A DNA stretch of 64,000 bases, from NCBI GenBank assembly GCA_027600665.1, contig JADGJL010000016.1:1-64000 (forward strand). Reading direction: 5' to 3'. The translations under genes and the position numbers were made by a program. Of this stretch, positions 24,666-37,281 are shown one piece after another. The stretch is from Irineochytrium annulatum (Eukaryota > Chytridiomycota > Chytridiomycetes > Chytridiales > Chytridiaceae). The notes beneath the pieces were generated by a model. That model saw nothing but the letters and a program-made list of their open reading frames with translations. It made no database searches and had not been told where the DNA came from. Position 1 is the stretch's first letter. The number at the start of each line of letters is the position of its first letter.

Positions 24666-25084
24666 GGCAATTGCGTCTAATTGCGCTTTGACGTTCCAAA
24701 CCGAACAGAAGAATGTTTTCATGCTTGCCTCGTAAGTATAATGCATTTCTGTGCATAAATTTGGACGGAAGAGGGGGGAGGGTCGACGCTAAGTGCGCGG
24801 GGTTGCAACGATTTGTAGGCGCACGAACGGTTGTTGGGGAGTAACAGGTAGTTGGCAAAGGATGAAAGGATCTTATCCATTTTACTCAAAACGCGTTGGG
24901 TGCTCACAAAGTAGCCGCATTACCATCAAAGCTGGCAAAGGCGATGGAGGGCGATAAAGGATTAAGAAAATCCAGTTCGCTCTTTTTTTTACCTTAGATG
25001 GCATGTGATCAGGTGAGGACCTCAAAGTCCCAGTAGTGCATGCTGCTTAATGGTAAGAGGTCGGTGAGCCACGCCGCTTTACAC

Positions 25085-25172
25085 CGCCCTCATCGGAAGT
25101 CAGCTCGTCAGCGTTTGAGCATCAATAGCGAACGACCGCTTTGTTGGCTGCCATTGCGTCTAATTGAGCTTG
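25085..25172 (-). pseudogene. Decayed partial copy of the OSTF1 SH3 exon
   Basis: This stretch matches the OSTF1 first-exon region (about 24549-24692) in the same orientation. Shared blocks include agctcgtca, cgaacgaccgc and attgcgtctaattg. On the minus strand it still reads NADELTSDEG, against [10 protein letters not shown] in the intact gene, but it has a stop codon and an internal deletion. It sits between OSTF1 and XPF, just upstream of the XPF start. Confidence 0.7.
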
Positions 25173-25198
25173 GTTATGTCAGGTCGTGGCTCCACGCG

Positions 25199-28100
25199 AT
25201 GCTCCTGCTTCAATTTCATCAAGACATCATCAGCGAGCTCCTGCCCACGCAGGCCGCGATAAATGCCGCCACATTAGCCCGTAACGGCAGCAACGGCCCC
25301 ATGAGCACGGACATGGGCCACTCCGACGGCCTGGTCATCATGGGCCGCGGCCTGGGCCTCCGGAACATCCTCCTGAGCTTCATGAAGATCTACACGGACT
25401 CACAGACGCTCGTTATCATGCTGAACACGCCAGCGAGGGAGTTGGAGTCCCTGAAGGAGGATTTGATCATGGAGGCCTCGTCGGCCGCGTCTGCGGACTT
25501 GGAGATATTGCCAGAAATGTTCAAGATCGTCACGAATGAGACTACGCCGACGGAGAGGTTCATATCTCCCAATCGTTTTTTTTTTTTTTTTTTTTTTGGG
25601 TTTGCGGGTTTTTTTGATTTGGGAACGCCCCAGCCACAANNNNNNNNNNGATGTGGGATCGCCAGAGCATCCTTATACTCCGGCGGCGGTATCATCGCCG
25701 TGACATCTCGCATCCTTGTAGTCGATTTGTTAAATGGCTTGATGCCGATGCAGTCAATAAACGGAATCTTTGTCAATCAAGCGCACAGGTAGTATTCCTA
25801 GTTTCGTAGCAGCGGCTTTGTCTAAGTTCCCCAGGATCACAGATACATCAACGGAAGCTTTCATCCTGCGCTTGCTCCGGGATGGCAACAAGCAGGCCTT
25901 CATCAAAGCGTTTTCGGACTCGGCGGAGTCGTTCATGTTAGGCGCGTGGAGGTTGGAAAAGGCGATGAAAGTTCTTTTTCTGCGAAAAGTTACGCTATGG
26001 CCGCGGTATGTTACCGGTCATCGGCAGGCTCCTGACTTTGCTGTTGCATAGCTTTCACATTAATGTAACTGAGACTTTCGATGCTGCGGGAAGTGTTGAC
26101 CTCCGTGAAGTCCGTATCCCGATGACGGAGGCCATGAGCAAGATTCAGATTGCCATTATTAACTGCATCGACCTGTGCTTGCAGGAAGTCAAGCGGTCAA
26201 GTAAATATGTATGTTAATAATGGAGCATTCCCTTTTTAAGATTAAATCAGGTGGATCCCGATGATCTTACCATAGACAACGCGCTTTTTACATCCTTTGA
26301 TAGTTTAATCAGATCGCAACTGGATCCATTTTGGCACAAAGTAGGCTCAACGACGAAGCAAATCATCAGCGACATCAGTACACTCCGGCGACTTTTAAGG
26401 TTTTCTTGCTGTCTACATCCCTAGTTTAACATAACCACACAGCTATCTTTCCTCTTATGACGCCGTGACGTTCCTATCCTTCCTCGACACCATCAAGGCC
26501 GCGAATTCACCCGGTCCCGGTGCCGCGCTCCGACCCGACTTCCAGCAAAGCCCATGGCTGATGTTCGAGGCCGCCGAGGTCATTTTTACGTCGGCGAAGT
26601 CACGGGTGTTTAAAACGAGCAACCTGAATGAAACGAACGCAGAGGTGGCGGATATATCGATTGATGGTATACCTGAGGGGACAGTTCCGCAGTTGGAGGA
26701 GCAACCAAAGTGGAAGGCATTGCGAGATGTGTTGATTGAAATCGAGTTCGAGAGGGCGGAGATTGTTCGCGAGGGACAAAGTAAGTTCTGCGCGCGCTCA
26801 AGAGGACGCGAACGTGCTAACGCAGGATTTCGCACAGTTGCAGGACCCGTTGTGATCATGGTGGATGGTGACCGATGTTGCAATCAAATACGCCAGATCA
26901 TAGCGGGCTCAGATCTAGTCGTCGTAAAAGCCGAAAACGTGGAGGAAAGTGAGGAGCCGGTGCAGCAACAGACGAGTCTGCCAAGCGATAAGGGGAAAGG
27001 CCTTCGTGGAGTGAGGCTCTCATTGGATACTTGTCATGCTGACTTTCGCTCGAAGCGACGGAGAGTTCGAGGCGGCCTTACCTTCGTCACCGAAGCTCGC
27101 GCTCCTGCCAAGACCGCTGTCCCAGCTGTGCCGACAGCGAGGAGCTTTACAAGCGACGGCGTCGAGCAGCTTCTTACTCGCCTGCTCAAGCGGTATTTTC
27201 GATGGAAGGGCACGATGCCTAGAGTGCAGCGGAACTTCAGCCGGAGAAAGAACGGGAAAGCGGAGCCCCCACAGTTCTCAAACTCTGCTCCCGGCCGCGG
27301 TCGCGGGAGAGGTGCGGTGTTGGGGAGAGGGCAGTGGATTACGGGGGCCGCACCTAGACGGCGAGCTCGGGGTGGCGCGTCAGGACTTGTGAACGGCGCC
27401 GGCAGCATGAAGTCCGGCGGTGGGGATCCCACGAAGCCGAAAACGTTTGCTGAGGAGGCAGAGGAAGTGGCGGCTCTGTAAGAAGCTTTTAGACGATATG
27501 TCTCACATACTTAGTCTTAGTATGGACGCCGATATTGATGACAATGGGAGACCTACAGAAAGAAAGTCATACGGGGGATATGGAACAAGACCGCCGACGG
27601 ACCCGTCAGCGCCTTTGAATGACAATGAATTCGCGGAGTGTTTCGGACGAGTCAAGAGTGGGATCGAGGTCATCGTCCGACCATATGCTACGACGTCTTC
27701 CGCCGCTGGCGGAGGTTCCTCATCGACAGGTGAAGATGACAGCAGATTTCTTGAGCTGACGGCCCCGCGTTGGGTGATATGCTACGACCCGGATGTTGGA
27801 TTTGTTAGACGGCTAGAGGTTTTTACTTGTGATATCTTAGCAGGACTAACAAGGACAAGGTTTATAAATCATTGAACCCATCGAACCCGCTCAAAGTTTA
27901 TTTCATGATCTACGACAATTCGATAGAGGAGCAAAAGTATTTGACAGCTATTCGAAGGGAGAAGGATGCTTTTGAAAAGTTGATTAGGGACAAGGGGGTA
28001 GGCTTTGCCACTATGTCAATGTCTCGCGTTGATTTCTATCTATAGATGATGGCTATCCCTATTGATCAAGACGGTCGCGTGGATATCGACCCTGAGGAAC

Positions 28101-28936
28101 AATTTTGGAGGAATCTTGACACTAGGATCGCGGGAGGGCAGCGCATCCCGGCCAACGAGGCAAATCAAGTCATAGTTGACGTCCGCGAGTTCCGGTCGTC
28201 CTTGCCGTCCCTCCTACACTCTCGGAGGCTAACGCTCCGCCCTTGCACTCTCGAGGTTGGGGATTACGTCCTTTCGACGCATATCTGCGTGGAGCGAAAG
28301 TCAATCCCGGATTTGGTCGGGTCATTTAAGTCCGGCCGTCTCTACACTCAGACGGAGGCTATGTGCCTTCACTACATGGTTCCGATATTGCTCATCGAGT
28401 TCGCGCAGGGAAAGGCTTTCAGCTTGGGGGTGGAGTCTGTTGGTCCCAATGCAACCGGAGGAGGGACCGAGGCCTCCGAGCTTGGGAACAAGCTGGCGTT
28501 ACTCAGCTTGAAGTTTCCGAAGTTGCGGATAATTTGGAGCTCCAATCCTGCCGCAACCGCAGAAATCTTTGAGGATTTGAAGGTTTTAGTTCATTCGGCT
28601 ATTGCTCATTTTTGACTCGTTTTAAAGAAAGAGCAACCGGAACCGGATATCGAGGAGGCCATGAAAATTGGTGTCGAGAATGAAGACACCGTCGACAGCG
28701 CTTATAGTATCATCCCATCAGTAAGCCTCCATTCACTTCGCGTTACTTAATGCTCTTAGGATATGGTTCGTGCCTTGCCAGGTGTAACGCCACAGAATTA
28801 CCGACATGTGATGTCACGCGTTTCTTGTATGCGCGGTTTTACGGATCTCACGTTTGATGAGTTGGAGAAGGTGGTTGGCACGGAAGGGGCGCGGGCATTG
28901 CAGGACTTTACGACATTCGACGTGCGGAACAAGTAA
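25199..28936 (+). CDS. RAD1: XPF/Rad1 structure-specific endonuclease
   Basis: ERCC4-family nuclease for nucleotide-excision and crosslink repair, working with ERCC1/Rad10. The N-terminal degenerate helicase part reads [73 protein letters not shown] and [13 protein letters not shown]. The nuclease domain has [31 protein letters not shown] and [13 protein letters not shown], i.e. an intact GDx(n)ERKx3D centre. The C-terminus is a helix-hairpin-helix region ([16 protein letters not shown]) ending at 28936. Several introns are present. A ten-N gap next to a long T run (25576-25598) falls between the TNETTPTER and ASLYSGGG blocks, so that exon edge is unresolved. Confidence 0.93.
25640..25649. 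other. Assembly gap (ten Ns)
   Basis: The run of Ns follows a 23-T homopolymer and lies inside the XPF gene, most likely within an intron. Its true size is unknown. Confidence 0.99.
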
Positions 28937-29477
28937 AGGAAACCTCTTAATATATTTTTCCATATAAGCTTGTAGCTATTGTAGATTAGTGGTGTTAACA
29001 CACGTGTCACGCATTTAAAGTTATTGCTGTTAGTACATAAATCACGCGTGGTAACAAAAACCACCGCAATATCACGCACAGACGCAGAGTATTTTCGTGA
29101 CACAAAAGCCCAATTCTTACTTAAAATCAGTTCTTTGTGCGATAAATGATGGTAATAAACAGCTCTTTGAGCCCTCAAACGATCACTCAAAAGCTTCCTC
29201 CTTGGTTTTGCTGACGCAATGATCACTGTAACGGTTTGGGAAGAGTTCGTTGGCAGAACTACTAAAGCATTTTGGTTGAAAATACATAATTTTACACTGA
29301 AAGCAGGTGGATTGCGGTAAGAACAACGCCTTCGTTGCTTAGCCGCTTGAAACGTAGACTGCCTGTCGTCATGATTCATGAGCATTGCTTCGATGTCGAC
29401 TGTTTCAAATGTCAAAAGCCACGTATTGGCATCAGCTCCCTCAACTCCCTCGACTCGGCCAACCGGCTCCATAAGAG
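28937..29477. other. Intergenic between XPF and FSH1-like
   Basis: A long minus-strand frame (28798-29472) crosses this stretch and the XPF last exon, but it starts 6 bp from the FSH1-like start codon and shows no known motif, so it is not called. The sequence otherwise looks like XPF 3' end plus FSH1-like promoter. Confidence 0.4.
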
Positions 29478-30483
29478 ATGAAGCTCAGGGTCTTATGTCT
29501 GCACGGTTATCAGCAAAATGAGAACGAGCTGCGACGCCGTATGATGCTACTGCAGGAATCCACCGATAATTTTGTGGAATATGGTGCGGCACCGCCAGCT
29601 TGTATGTACTTACTGGAGCAGTATTTCTTGAAGCGCCCCATCTTGTTCCATTGACGGAGCAAGACGCGAAGGACAACGCGGTTGATTACGAAAGTTTTTT
29701 GAACAGTAAGATGAAGTGGTATCAATAGTAAAACTAATGTAAAGACTCTCCACATGCCAAGAGATGCTGGTGGTGGCTCAACGCCAGCGGCACCGATTAT
29801 TTGGGATTTTTAGAAAGTTTGGATTACGTGAAACGGTATTGATGTTGTTATATCGGATCGGTCTTAAGTGATTGTAGGTCGTGGCGTGAGCTGGGCCCCT
29901 TTGACGGAATCTTGGGATTTGCGCAGGGAGCAGCGATGGCATTATTGTTCGCAATTGATGAGAGCTCGCTTTCAGGGCAGCTGCCTGCTGACACCGCCGA
30001 AGTTGAGGCGTCAGCATCTCGTATCCCGCGGTTCATCATTTTAATTGCAGGATATGTATCTTTGGCACCTGTTCATGATGGCTATATGGAGCGCCTTGGG
30101 TGCAAATTGCCGTTTCCTTCGCTGCATGTGATAGGAGAAGCTGATCACATCGTGACAGCATCGTCGAGCAAGGAGCTGTCGACGTGGTTTCAAAGGCGGG
30201 CCGTGCTTATGATGGAACATGACGGAGGGTAAGCATTCTAGCCTTCAAAGCTCGCCGTGACCGTGTGCCTAGACACATAATACCACAAAAGGAGGTCTAC
30301 CGGAAGGATTTCATTGATTTTTTGAAGAAGTATCACGGGCAGGACCCGTCGGCGACGATATTTCCTGGCGTTGCTGACGCCGCGGAGGAGGACGTGGACT
30401 CGATGGATGCAATTCCTATGGATGAGGATGCGAATGCCGACCCCGATGATATTTTGGATGATGTTCCCGAGTTCCCGCAATGA
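29478..30483 (+). CDS. FSH1: FSH1/OVCA2-family serine-hydrolase-like protein lacking the nucleophile
   Basis: Joined exons read MKLRVLCLHGYQQN, then FLEAPHLVP, ARCWWWLNASG, LGPFDGILGFAQGAAMALLF, VIGEADHIV and EHDGGHIIPQ. This is the alpha/beta-hydrolase layout of the FSH1 family. The nucleophile elbow, normally GFSQG, is GFAQG here: codon 29921-29923 is GCG (Ala), one base from TCG (Ser). The aspartate (EAD) and histidine (GGH) of the triad are kept. The C-terminal tail is acidic (DEDANADPDDILDD). Introns include 29584-29621 and a short one after HDGG. The fold call is strong; catalytic activity is doubtful. Confidence 0.88.
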
Positions 30484-30664
30484 TGGCTCCTAGTATGGCA
30501 GGCTTGCAAATAGAATACACTGCAGTAAAACTTGAAAGGCTGATACGTGGCTTGTGTGTGGAAGTGGATTGGTTTGCAATTCGGCGCGTCTCGAAGTTCG
30601 TCAAATCCCGATCGAATCGTGAGGACCACGACGGCACCCGTCGTCCAGCCGCTCTACCGTAGCC

Positions 30665-31668
30665 ATGGCATCGCTGCAGTCTTCAATGGAAAACTTGAAC
30701 GGGAGGATGGGGCATTTGGCGCCTGATCAAGAATCCACTTTGGCCCAATTCAAGAAAGAACTTGCCGACGAGGGCTACTACGATCCTGAGAAGCACGATG
30801 ATCACCTGCTTCTTCGCTTCCTCCGCGCACGGAAGTTTCAGCTGCCGCTGGCGAAGCAGATGTTCATTGCCTGCGAAGATTGGAGAAAGGAGTACGGAAC
30901 CGCCACGCTCCGCGACACATTGGAGTTTCCGGAATATCCGATCGTGAAAAAATTCTATCCCCGGTACTATCACAAGACCGACAAGCTTGGAAGGCCTCTG
31001 TATGTCGAGAAGTTCGGCGTTCTCGACGTGACTCAACTCTTCTCGGTGACAACGGACGAGCGAATGCTGAAGAATCACGTGTATGAATACGAGAAGCTAG
31101 TGCAATATCGACTTCCCGCCTGCGCACTGAAAGCTGGGCGACATCTCGAGCAGAGCTGCGTAATCATGGACCTGAAGGGGGTGTCGCTTTCCATGTTCCC
31201 GTCTATCTATGGTATTGTCAAGAAGGTATCGTCGATCGCGCAGGACTATTACCCGGAGATGCTTGGAAAAATGTTCGTTATAAATGCACCAATGCTGTTC
31301 TCTGGAGGTATGTACTTCGTCAATTATTGTATAAAAGAAGGCTATGTTAAGTTTATGTTGTTTTTACAGTGTACTCGGTTTGCAAACCGATGCTCGACGA
31401 GGTCACGGTGAATAAGATTTACATCATGGGCTCAAACTACAAGTCTCAACTCCTCGAATTCATTGACGCCGATTGCTTGCCAGAATACATGGGGGGCACT
31501 TGCAAGTGCGAGGGAGGCTGCGAGAATTCCGACGTTGGGCCATGGAATGACGGGACGGTGGAAGGGTTTCCAAAGGAGGTGTACGAGAAATTCGAAATTT
31601 TGTATGGTTCCGGGGACATCAATCGCCATGTTAAGAAGGCGGGGGCGGAGACTGCTGCAGCACAATAA
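30665..31668 (+). CDS. SEC14: Sec14 phosphatidylinositol/phosphatidylcholine transfer protein
   Basis: About 313 residues in two exons, joined over the intron after MLFSG (start of exon 2 VYSVCKPMLDEVTVNKIY). The CRAL-TRIO N-terminal helices (HDDHLLLRFLRARKFQLPLA) are followed by the Sec14 lipid-binding domain (RPLYVEKFGVLDV, EQSCVIMDLKGVSL, YYPEMLGKMFVINAP, DCLPEYMGGTC). The length matches yeast Sec14. It works at the Golgi, coupling phosphatidylcholine metabolism to phosphoinositide signalling. It lies 182 bp downstream of the FSH1-like gene on the same strand. Confidence 0.93.
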
Positions 31669-31929
31669 CTAATTAATTGCATTGCCGGGTTAAGTTGATA
31701 TATTCACATTGCTTTCGACAAATCAAGTATCGTAGAACGGCGCTATTGACCAGCTGGAGAGGTCGTTAAAACAACCGTCTCCTCGTACGTCTCCAACGCG
31801 GCGCCCGACTCCAGTCGTAGATCAGAGCTGCCTTTTTAAAATTGTGCTTATTAGTAACGTGATGTCATTTGAGTTCCACCTTGTGCATTGTGGTGTGTGA
31901 CAACCCTCAACGTGCCGAATTCGGTGAAG

Positions 31930-34847
31930 ATGCCGAACGCAGCAGAGCTGTCCACGCTCGCCCGCACGGGAACGATTCTGCATGTGTTGATTATTCTGTT
32001 CGCTGTGATCTCGTCAGCGGTCTACACTGCTTATTGGCGTCTGCCGTCTGCAGTGGAGACTTTGCATAAGGATGGTGTTCCCCACTTTTCCGAATCTGTT
32101 GCAACACGGCACGTAAAGGCGCTGGCGGAGGAAATAGGTTGGTCGGCGTTACTGAAAATTTAATTACTGGAAAGGACGAATCACTAATCCAATGTAGGTT
32201 TACGGGTGGCAGGAACCAAGGGAGAGGAGGAAGCGCGTGAGTACGTGGTCCGAGTCCTCAAGGAGATAAAAGCGGAAGCTGAGAAGATAGCTCCAGAATT
32301 ATCCTTCGGTGAGTTTGCTTGTTCTCGTATTGTTTCTCAACACTGCTCAGATATATTGACTGAACGCGGCTTTGGATCTCACCGGTTTGACTTCATGGGC
32401 GAGGTCGTGATGAAGCAATACGTCAACATATCGAGCGTCGTCGTGAAACTCTCGTGCGGTCCCACGTGCGACCAGAACGCTATCCTTGTGAATTCGCATC
32501 TAGACAGCCAAATCGTCACGCCGGGTGCTGCCGATGATGCAGCAGGGGTCGCGGTCATGCTGGAGATGGCGAGGGTTGTTTCACACTCGAACCGGCCGCT
32601 TCGAAATGCGCTCATATTATTGTTCAACGGAGCTGAAGAAACTCTTCAAGACGCGTCGCACGCATTCGTCACTGCCAGCCCGCTGGCAAAGAACGTGAAA
32701 GCATTTGTAAATCTGGAAGGAATGGGCAACAGCGGCAAAGAAATTTTGTTCCAGGCAAATTCCATGCAAATGGTGGACCGCGGCTACAGATATGCCCCGT
32801 ATCCTCACGGCTCAGTTTGCTCCAATGACATATTTCAAACGGGGCTGGTCCTATCTGATACTGACTTCCGCCAATTCGTTGAGTAAGCCCACCCTACTTC
32901 GCACTTTGACTAATGCTCTTCAAGCTACGGAAAGTTGATTGGGATTGATATGGCATTCTACGTCAACTCCTACGTCTATCATACGATGCTTGATGTTGTC
33001 GAGAACTTCCGCCCTGGATTTTTGCAGCATGTTGGTGACAATACTGTGGCAATAATTCAGCAGCTGCTGGTCGAACCTATTGAAGATTTCAAAGAGGGGC
33101 GCGATTTCATTTACTGGGACTTGTTCGGGACGTACTTCTTCGTCTATACCTGGCAGACCGCGGACTTCATTCATGGAGTCATTTTGGTTCTTGCGATACT
33201 TTCATCGTTTAGACCCATCCTCGTTCAGCACTACAGCAACACGGAACGAACAACATCTTTATTCGCGCGTTCCCTCCCGCTTATGAGAACGATTGGCGCT
33301 GTTCTGTTCAGTATCGTGTTTGCCGCATTGTGGCCAGCTGTCATCGGCGCTGTTATGCAGTTCGCTGCCGGGAGACCGATGACGTACTTCAGGGCCGAAT
33401 GGATGGCGATCATGCTGTTTCTGCCCTCAAGCTTTGCCGCCATCGTTGGCAGCCAGCTGCTGACGCGAATTTTCATCAAAGGCGACCCGCTAGACACCCT
33501 CGTCGACTACGAAAGAAGAATCTGGGCATCCGTGACAATCTGGCAGGCCGTGGCGATGTCAATCCTCTCGATATTTCGGCTTGGATCCGCGTTTTTGCTA
33601 GCTATAACAACGGCCTCGTTCATCCTTGGACTTTTCGTCGATAGAATCCTCACCCGTGCAAGTAGGACCGCGCCGATGGGCAGCCGGCTGCCGATACATT
33701 CTCTTTCTTACGTGATTGCCGTCATTGGACCGTTTGCGTTTACGGCACACTATTCCCTCATGGCCCTCTATTTGTTCGTCCCTCTCACGGGGAGAATTGG
33801 CAAAACCGCGCCTGTGGACGTTATAGTAGGGGCGCTGGTGGGAATCTTATCGCTGTTGGGGTACTCGATTCTAATGCCGCTCGCCGCTCGCGTTAGTCGA
33901 CGACGCTTATTCCGCTCCTGGGTTTGGACCGCGACGATGGCGATTTTAGTTTGCGTCGCGATGGCGCTCACGTCGTTCCCGTACGACGGCATGCACCCGA
34001 AGCGCGTCTTCGTTCAGTACTCTCGTAACGCGACGTCGGGGGACCGGTCGATCCAGATCTCCCATTCGGATCCGCCGCACGCGGATTTGATCGTGGACAG
34101 CATCAGCAAAGCGATGGATTTGAAGCCGCGCCTGCAGATGGAGACCGAGAACGCGAGATCTTGGGGCGTATTATTCCCGTTTTCTGAATTTATCGAATCT
34201 CATGAGTTTGATGTCAAGTCAATTATTGTCGAGCCTCATAACGACCCGGCCGCGCCGATGCTGTTTGCGAAAAACATTTCTTACGACGAAAAGTTGGGCC
34301 TGAGGACACTGACGGTGGTATGCTCGCACCCAGAATACATATGTAAGTCCTTCATCGCAGTACTTATGAACGTACTTACTGTCGCAGTCACCGTGGTTGA
34401 ATTCGATGCGGACGTGACCGCTTGGTCTTTAAGCGCCGAGCCTCGAAAGGGCCATCACAAACATATCATCCGGTATGCGGGTGGTTACGGCACTTCCATG
34501 TGGAATACGACCTTGACAGTTCGCGCGTCTTCAATCGATGATCGGCTGAAGCTGCATCTAACAGGTTTGAGACTTTCACACGACATGTCTCTAAGCTTAG
34601 CCTAGGCGTTGAGCAGGATACCTTCAGGTTACAACCTTGGGAAGTGGGGAAGCGTGGCCAAAAGCCTGGCGCAGAGTTGGCGTGGATGTGGGGAGAAGGT
34701 TTTAACAGCGCCAAAATTTTGCAGAAGGTACAAGACGCAATGCCGTCGTGGACGACAGAGGTATGTTGTAGTTTTGTACTTCCTTGTCTTATACGAAAAT
34801 CACGTTAGCTTTACTTGGCCGTCGTGAATATTGCCCAAGAGCTTTAA
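31930..34847 (+). CDS. ERMP1: ER metallopeptidase 1-like M28 membrane protease
   Basis: Joined exons encode about 900 residues. An N-terminal signal anchor (LHVLIILFAVISSAVYTAYW) precedes a lumenal M28 peptidase domain with intact zinc ligands: VNSHLDSQIVTPGAADDAAG, FNGAEE, LSDTDFRQF and YVYHTMLD. At least eight hydrophobic segments follow (for example HGVILVLAILSSF and GAVLFSIVFAALWPAVIG). A C-terminal lumenal domain reads WNTTLTVRASSIDDRLKLHL. The last two exons join over introns at about 34565-34600 and 34763-34808 to a stop at 34845-34847. ERMP1-family proteases sit in the ER membrane. Convergent with EF-Tu. Confidence 0.9.
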
Positions 34848-35112
34848 TAGCGGCAGACTTTACGGGTCACCAATGGAGTACAACTCATATATCTGGCGCA
34901 ACGCCTTTTACAGTTACAAAGACAGTATAATTGCAGAGTTAACAGGGAGTATTGCTCATATAGACTAAGAAAAAAATTATTCTACTTCGTGGCAATCCTC
35001 GTTGGCAATTTAAATTCATTAACTACGGCATGAGTTCTGGCAGCTCCGAACTACAGCATACTTTCCAAAACTGACAATAAAGACTGCATATATATTTAAT
35101 TAAACATAAAAA

Positions 35113-36740
35113 TCACTCAAGAATCTTCGTGACAACGCCCGTCCCCACCGTCTTCGACCCCTCACGAATAGTGAACCTGAGCCCCTCATCGATGGCCAGC
35201 GCCTGGCTAAGCTCGATCTTCATCTCAACGTTGTCTCCCGGCATAATCATCTTGCCCTCCTCCTTCGCCTTCTTCCCCACGTCGCTGTCGGGCCAGTGAA
35301 CCGAGCACGTGATGTCGAGCGTGCGGCTATAAAGCTGGGGCTTGTAGTTCTCCACGAAAGGCGTGTGGCGGCCACCCTCGTCCTTGGTCAGGATGTAGAG
35401 CTGGGCCAGGAAGGCCTTGCGGGGGGAGATGGAGCCGGGAACGGCGATCACCTGACCGCGGCGAAGCTGCTCTCTCTTAAGACCACGGAGAAGGAGACCA
35501 GCGTTGTCACCGGCCTCGGCGCGGTCCAGCTCTGATACATCAAGTCAGGTTCGAAGTTATTAACCGATAAAATTTTATCAACCTTTGTGAAACATCTCGA
35601 CGCCAGTGACGATCGTCTTCATGGTCTCCCCAAATCCGATAATCTCAATTTCTGAACCCTTCGTGATGGTTCCGCGCTCAACCCTCCCAGTGCAGACAGT
35701 TCCACGACCAGCTATGGAGAAGACGTCTAAAAACGATTAGCAAGGGCGAATGGGATGTGATGCATATACCCTCAATCGGCATCAAGAAGGGTTTCTCCAG
35801 GTCACGAGTGGGGATCGGGATGTTCTCATCAACGGCGTTCATCAGCTTCTCGATAGCGTCAACGCCAATCTCGGGTTGCTTGCCCTCCAGAGCACACAGA
35901 GCGGAACCGAAGATGATGGGGATAGTGTCGCCGGGGTACTTGTACTCGGTGAGAAGATCCCGCATTTCCATCTCGACCTAAAATATGTTCGTTAAGCAAC
36001 AATGAATAGCGCGCATAACAGCCGAAAGACTCACAAGCTCTAGCATCTCCTTGTCCTCGACAGCGTCAACCTTGTTGATGAACACAACAATGTCCTTGAT
36101 GCCGACCTGCCGCGCCAAAAGCAAGTGCTCCTTCGTTTGCGGCATTTGTCCATCCGTAGCTGACACAACAATGATGGCGCCATCCTTTTGTGCACACCCC
36201 ATCAATATTCTTCGGCGTCGAAGCAGCATGAAAGCGCTCTCACCATCTGCGCAGCCCCCGTAATCATGTTCTTAATGTAATCTGCGTGTCCGGGGCAGTC
36301 AACGTGAGCATAATGCCGCTTCGCCGTCTCATACTCCACATGCGTCGAGTTGATGGTGATGCCTCTCGCCCTCTCCTCGGGGGCCTTATCAATCGAGGCA
36401 TAGTCCCTGAACTGACCCCCACCCTTCTCGGCCAAGAACTTCGTGATGGCGGCCGTCAGCGTCGTCTTCCCATGGTCTACGTGACCGATGGTGCCAATGT
36501 TCACGTGGGGCTTCGTGCGGTCGTAAGCGGCGTAATTGCGGGCCTGGTGGACGAACAGGGGTGCCTTTGATGTGCATGCGAAGGCTGTCGGAGTGGATAA
36601 GTAAGTTCGAGTGGAAATACACACTCAAGCAGAGAATCAGCAAGCAAGGGCTCACCCTGAAGACCTCTGCTTGCGACGCACGTCGACGCGCTCGAGCTCG
36701 CGAGCAATCGCGAGAGGATTCGGTGGACGCGGATGGCCAT
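35113..36740 (-). CDS. TUF1: Mitochondrial translation elongation factor Tu
   Basis: Joined exons encode a presequence ([20 protein letters not shown]) followed by the EF-Tu G domain: [20 protein letters not shown] (G1), [15 protein letters not shown] (G2), [12 protein letters not shown] (G3), FINKVD (G4) and GSAL (G5). Domain 2 ([14 protein letters not shown]) and domain 3 ([16 protein letters not shown], ending [10 protein letters not shown]) follow. The Ala/Ser/Arg-rich N-terminus fits mitochondrial import. EF-Tu delivers aminoacyl-tRNA to the mitochondrial ribosome. Four or five short introns split the gene. Confidence 0.95.
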
Positions 36741-37246
36741 CCCTCTCTCGGCGAAAATGAAAAGTGCAAACGGAAACGATGTGTCAATTCCTTGAATGTT
36801 CATTCAAAGGAGAATGATATAACTCCAGCTCGAACGGCGTGGTATCGGCCCTCGCCGTGACAGGGCCGACCGATTGCCTCTACACCGGCCTTGCACGAAC
36901 TCTACCGCGTTGAAACCCGCCGAAGGCAACGGCGATCTGGCTTGTGAAAGGAGTAGTGCGATAGCGCGATACCGAGAGCATCCGCGGTCAACACCACGCT
37001 GGCAGCGGCACCGGCCGATAAAGTTTGTGGCCGAGGCGACGGAAAGGCTGTGTTGGAATTGAGCCAGCAATCCGTATGGATGAAAGCACAAGTGGTAAAA
37101 TGTGCAGTTTGCTATCAGCGCCTTTTACTAGAAAAAATCGTTGGGTGTCTTCCAAAAGATAAATTAATGGCAAACATACACACTGATTTAAACCGTTTAT
37201 TCGATGTGTCTGTGCGTGTTGCGACCGGATTATCGGAGTCGAGACG

Positions 37247-37281
37247 ATGGGCATCCGTTGAGACTCTCGACGGATGCCCAT
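37247..37281. repeat. Perfect inverted repeat (hairpin), 12-bp stem, 11-nt loop
   Basis: atgggcatccgt at 37247-37258 is followed, after the loop tgagactctcg, by its exact reverse complement acggatgcccat at 37270-37281. The function is unknown. It may be a remnant of a mobile-element end or an RNA hairpin. Confidence 0.85.

Noticed and set aside
28798..29472. 225-codon minus-strand open frame between XPF and FSH1-like
   Set aside because: It overlaps the XPF last exon, begins 6 bp from the FSH1-like start codon leaving no room for a promoter, and has no recognisable motif.
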